NCBI RefSeq assembly: GCF_024362695.1
Contig: NC_065423.1
Location: 3,527,001 to 3,591,000, forward strand
Source of the DNA: Pectinophora gossypiella
Taxonomy: Eukaryota > Arthropoda > Insecta > Lepidoptera > Gelechiidae
DNA: 64,000 nucleotides
Direction: 5' to 3'
Both the position numbers and the translations under genes were made by a program. Shown here in pieces: positions 60,919 through 64,000 of the stretch (the first letter of the stretch is position 1; each line of letters begins with the position of its first letter). Under the pieces are notes generated by a model that saw nothing but the letters and a program-made list of their open reading frames with translations, did not search any database and was not told the DNA's origin.

Positions 60919-63900
60919 TCACCGCAGCGCGCGGCAGCGCCGGCACATGCGCACGGCGCCGCACGCGCCCCACGAGCTCATCTCCGAGCACGAACCGCAG
61001 AATATGCCGCCACAGCGTCTGCCCACAAACAATAACACATTATTTTAAGGTCTTCAACAGGGGAATAATAATACAACGTATAGAATCCATGGGGGAATCC
61101 AGAGGGGAAGGGGCAAGGGGTTCATGACACCCATCTAATTCTGTACGGATATGTCTGAGACACCTATTAGTAGTTAGTTTTTTTGTACAATCAAGAGATT
61201 CTAATATTTTTTCGTGCGTGTGTCAGTTAGGGTATAGGCCCGTACCGGCAGTGGTGGCGGCGCCGCGCCAGCCAGAAGTGGTTCCGGCAGTGCTGGCAGC
61301 GCGGCGCGGCGGAGTCCGGCAGCCACACGACGCGGCGCGCGTCCTCGCCCACCTCCACGTCGGAGCCCGAGCTGGAGCCCGAGCTGCCGCCGGCGCCGCT
61401 GCCTGCGCTGCCCGCGCTGCCCACGCTGCCCACGCTGCCGCCGCTGCTGTTCGTCATCTACGGGGAAACAACCATTACTTTAGCCCTACATACTTCTAAG
61501 TTCCGTTGATGAATGTGGTGGGGGCAAAAGAAGTAAGCAAATGAATGGATGCATGGCAGGAATGTCGTAGTCAGCTTACCCTAGTGGGAAATGTAAGTTT
61601 ATGTATGTATTATTAAACTGAACGACTTAGTTCAGTACAATTATTGATTACATTTCGATAAGATAACAATTTACAATCGTCTCAAAAAGTCAACAAAAGC
61701 GGTGATATCAACTCTATATTATGTACTACCGTCAAGTTTCCGACCTATAGTTATATCGTAACTAAACAGTTGCAAGCCCTAACACTGTACAAGTGCTATT
61801 TGGGATGAATGTTCCTATTTGCTCGGTGGCGCAGCGGTAAACGCGCTCGGTCTGCGATTGTTGAAGTTAAGCAACTTTCGCATAGGCCGGTCTTAGGATG
61901 GGTGATCACAAAAAAAAAGTTTTCATCTCGAGCTCCTCCGTGCTTCGGAAGGCACGTTAAGCCGTTGGTCCCGGTTGCATTAGCATTCGTTAATAACCAC
62001 CAATCCGCACTGGGCCCGCGTGGTGGTTTAAGGCCCGATCTCCCTATCCATCCATAGGGAAGGCCCGTGCCCCAGCATTGGGGACGTTAATGGGCTGGTG
62101 ATGATGATGCTCCTATTTGAAGCATTCTTGTGGTGCACATGCGTCTAAATGTACTTTATGTTAGCTATAGTATACTAAACAATAGGTTAAGTCGTCTACT
62201 AACACATTGTGAGTCAATGAGGATAAAAAGCTGCCCATTTCTCCCATCAGATGTCGCATTTAATTTTGACAGTTCCCCATATTATTTGAGTAAACAAACA
62301 TACTTTTTAGGTTACATTTTTCACTATAACCCTTTGCGCAGCTTTTAACTGCAAAATCACAGTTAAAGCACATAATAACGGGTTCTTACCGCGTTTAAAT
62401 GGGACTCCCGATATTTCGACACTCCAATCTCATCAGTCATCCCGTGATCATGGCACTTGCAACAGTGTCGAAATATCGGGAGTCTCATATCCCCATTTAA
62501 ACGCGGTAAGAATCCGTTATTATGTGCTTTAATTATGATAATAACCGCGTAAACTTAAAACAATGTATAAAATCACAGTTTTATATTTATTCCCTAAACA
62601 TCGGAAAGAAGAATACTTGGAAAAACTTATTTTCTATCTAAACTGCCTTTTTCCAACTGGCTGCTCGTTTTCGTGACTCATCCTTCAAACGGGATACACT
62701 CCACATTGCTCCACATTTTATAGCAATTTATCACGAATTTTAGCTGGACAGTATGGAGAATTGTCTGGAGTATGTAGGAGTAAGTAAGTATGGAGTTTTT
62801 ATCCTCATTTGTTATTTGAAATAAAGATTAATTATTTTCATACACTACATACAGCACAACATATAAACCAAAACAAACACAAATATTAGAACAGACAACA
62901 CAAATAGGTAAGTTTCAATTCAATAGGGAATATGCATGAATTTTGTTTAAACTTACTAAAATACTAAAATATTAATACTTGTCGTCTCAGACACACAAGC
63001 ATGAGAGTATTTTCAAAATTACTTAATTAATACTCAAGTTATAAGCCTTCAAAAAAGTTATTGTGACGGAGAAGTTCGATGTGGATTGTGACGTCATTTT
63101 TTCGTTACGATGTCACTAACACCCGGTATATCTAGATACTCTATTTACAACGCAAAACCGTTTTTTGTGATCTGAAGATGTTTCGGGTTTGTCTCCGCTC
63201 AGACAAAATATTTTTTAAGAAAGTCAAAGACCCTGTGGTGTCTATGATTTTCTTGTAAGGTTGTGAGAAGCTGCAGTAGTTTCAGGCGGATGAGACGTTC
63301 GACAAAAATATACTTATGTAAAAATTAATCATCTCCCTGCATCATCCCGTTTTTCTCAGGGTCCGCTTAACTAACCTGAAGATCTGACAGGTCCGGTTTT
63401 TTACAGAAGCGACTGTCCGTCTGACCTTCCAACCCGCGAAGGGAAAACCAGTCCAATACAGGTTAGGTCACAAACCTCCAAAAAAGCATTTCTCGGGAAT
63501 GTGGGTTTCTTCACGATGTTTTCCTTCACCGCTGAGCACGTGATAATCATTTACGACCCTAACATGAATTCGAAAACAAATTCGTCGATCATTGGTTTAG
63601 GCTTGTGCTGGATTCGAACCTGCGACCTCAAAGTGAGGGGCAAGAGTTCTACCAACTGGGCTATCACGGCTCGACTTATGTAAAAATTGACGATTCAAAA
63701 TGTAACTATGTCACCAACTGAATAAAGAAATTTTTGATTTTGAGTTGAAAACAAATGACGAAAAAATATCTCCGTGTCACATTAAGTTTACACGGGTATC
63801 CCCAAACGAACCCGGTAAGAACCCGTTATTATGTACTTCAATTATCTCCGTGTCAGTCAGTAGCTAACGTCTTCTTCATGCGTATTCCCTATGTGCAGGC

Positions 63901-64000
63901 AACATAAAACCAGTCGTAAGACACTAACAACACAAGGAGTACATGGGCCGGAGCCCCGTATGTATGTGCGGCACTGTACCTCACCTGCGAGGGCTCGGGC
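60919..64000 (-). CDS. C-terminal exons of a FYVE zinc-finger protein, probably MTMR3/4-like
   Basis: Two complete exons on the minus strand, 61246-61457 and 60919-61018 (ending TGA), are preceded by a probable exon end at 63985 (CTCGCAG then GTGAGG, phase 0), so the gene continues beyond the right edge. The first begins with a Gly/Ser run of about 30 residues, then VEVGEDARRVVWLPDSAAPR. The domain has the FYVE hallmarks WLPD, RRRHHCRRCGG and VRMC, and all eight zinc ligands: CQHC, the pair around CRRC, FCGSC and MCRRC. FYVE domains bind phosphatidylinositol 3-phosphate on endosomes. FWLARRRHHCR is closest, from memory, to the C-terminal FYVE of MTMR3/4 phosphatases. The region between the third and fourth ligand pairs is short. 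The exons are very GC-rich in an AT-rich setting. Confidence 0.72.
61503..61612 (+). repeat. LINE 3' tail, GTGAGTTTATGTATGTATG family, short copy
   Basis: GTTGATGAATGTGGTGGGGG, AAAAGAAGTAAGC and TAGTGGGAAATGTAAGTTTA then ATGTATG. Confidence 0.5.
61821..62110 (+). mobile_element. CTCGGTGGCGCAGCGG SINE, copy in FYVE-gene intron
   Basis: Full length apart from the first few head bases. TCCTATTT is duplicated at 61813-61820 and 62111-62118. Antisense to the host gene. Confidence 0.82.
62363..62533. mobile_element. Palindromic MITE, AAGCACATAATAACGG family
   Basis: TTAAAGCACATAATAACGGG at the left is the inverse of the right end TCCGTTATTATGTGCTTTAA. The second stem is GACTCCCGATATTTCGACAC. Single arms lie at 29247-29340 and about 63810-63842. 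Possible TTAA at both ends. Confidence 0.65.
62534..63350. other. FYVE-gene intron, mostly unassigned
   Basis: AT-rich intron with only a small MITE arm at 63075-63130 (TACGATGTCACTAACACCC). Confidence 0.4.
63358..63680 (-). mobile_element. tRNA-headed SINE (CCTGAAGATTTGTCAGGTCC family), copy 2
   Basis: On the minus strand the head shows ATAGCCCAGTTGGTAGAACT and a B box in GCAGGTTCGAATCCAGC. The body words CCTGAAGATCTGACAGGTCC and CTCGGGAATGTGGGTTTCTT match 16165-16455. Confidence 0.7.

Noticed and set aside
60794..60991. Alternative frame in the last FYVE exon giving a proline/alanine-rich peptide
   Set aside because: Only the chosen frame continues the zinc ligands from the previous exon and fits the splice phase.
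1..64000. CRISPR arrays, operons or bacterial regulatory sites
   Set aside because: No regularly spaced repeats exist; the genes are spliced eukaryotic genes and the repeats are eukaryotic transposons.

Overview
The window is animal nuclear DNA, most likely from a moth or butterfly (Lepidoptera). It holds spliced genes with GT-AG introns in an AT-rich background, insect-type orthologues, and a dense mix of short tRNA-headed SINEs, LINE 3' tails and TIR elements of the kind found in lepidopteran genomes. The species cannot be named from sequence alone. There are no bacterial, organellar or CRISPR features.

Gene layout, left to right. (1) Snr1/SMARCB1, the SWI/SNF core subunit, on the minus strand at 625-2120, with its 3' exons beyond the left edge. 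(2) Head-to-head with it across 714 bp, the mitochondrial citrate carrier (SLC25A1/scheggia), plus strand, five exons spread over 2835-30692. (3) Nested in its third intron on the same strand, intronless POLR3D (RNA polymerase III subunit RPC4), 20264-21340. (4) A WSCD-type membrane sulfotransferase, minus strand, five exons, 37884-43947. (5) CNOT10 (CCR4-NOT subunit), intronless, plus strand, 45197-46897. (6) POP4/Rpp29 (RNase P/MRP subunit), intronless, minus strand, 47049-47693, tail-to-tail with CNOT10. (7) An aldo-keto reductase, plus strand, six exons, 48781-55336. (8) The last exons of a FYVE zinc-finger gene, probably of the MTMR3/4 myotubularin type, minus strand, 60919 to beyond the right edge.

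The genes do not form one pathway. They are mostly housekeeping: chromatin remodelling, mitochondrial citrate export, tRNA and 5S transcription, tRNA 5' processing and mRNA deadenylation. Three of the eight (POLR3D, CNOT10, POP4) have no introns in their coding sequence.

Most of the remaining DNA is mobile. Well-bounded insertions with target-site duplications include a hAT element with a mariner inside it (7137-9229), a 5'-truncated Jockey LINE with an open reverse-transcriptase frame (49111-50841), a LINE fragment 35 bp from an aldo-keto reductase splice acceptor (54735-55109), a TTAA-flanked piggyBac-like MITE (40463-41103), a second hAT MITE (24569-25020) and four copies of one tRNA-headed SINE. 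Several palindromic MITE families recur, including one that is exactly 146 bp in three copies and a GCAATATTGC hairpin family clustered just downstream of the citrate carrier. No clearly new biological system was found. The most unusual arrangement is one short retroelement family inserted in sense orientation just upstream of both CNOT10 and POP4, so that the two convergent genes are bracketed by near-identical inverted copies.
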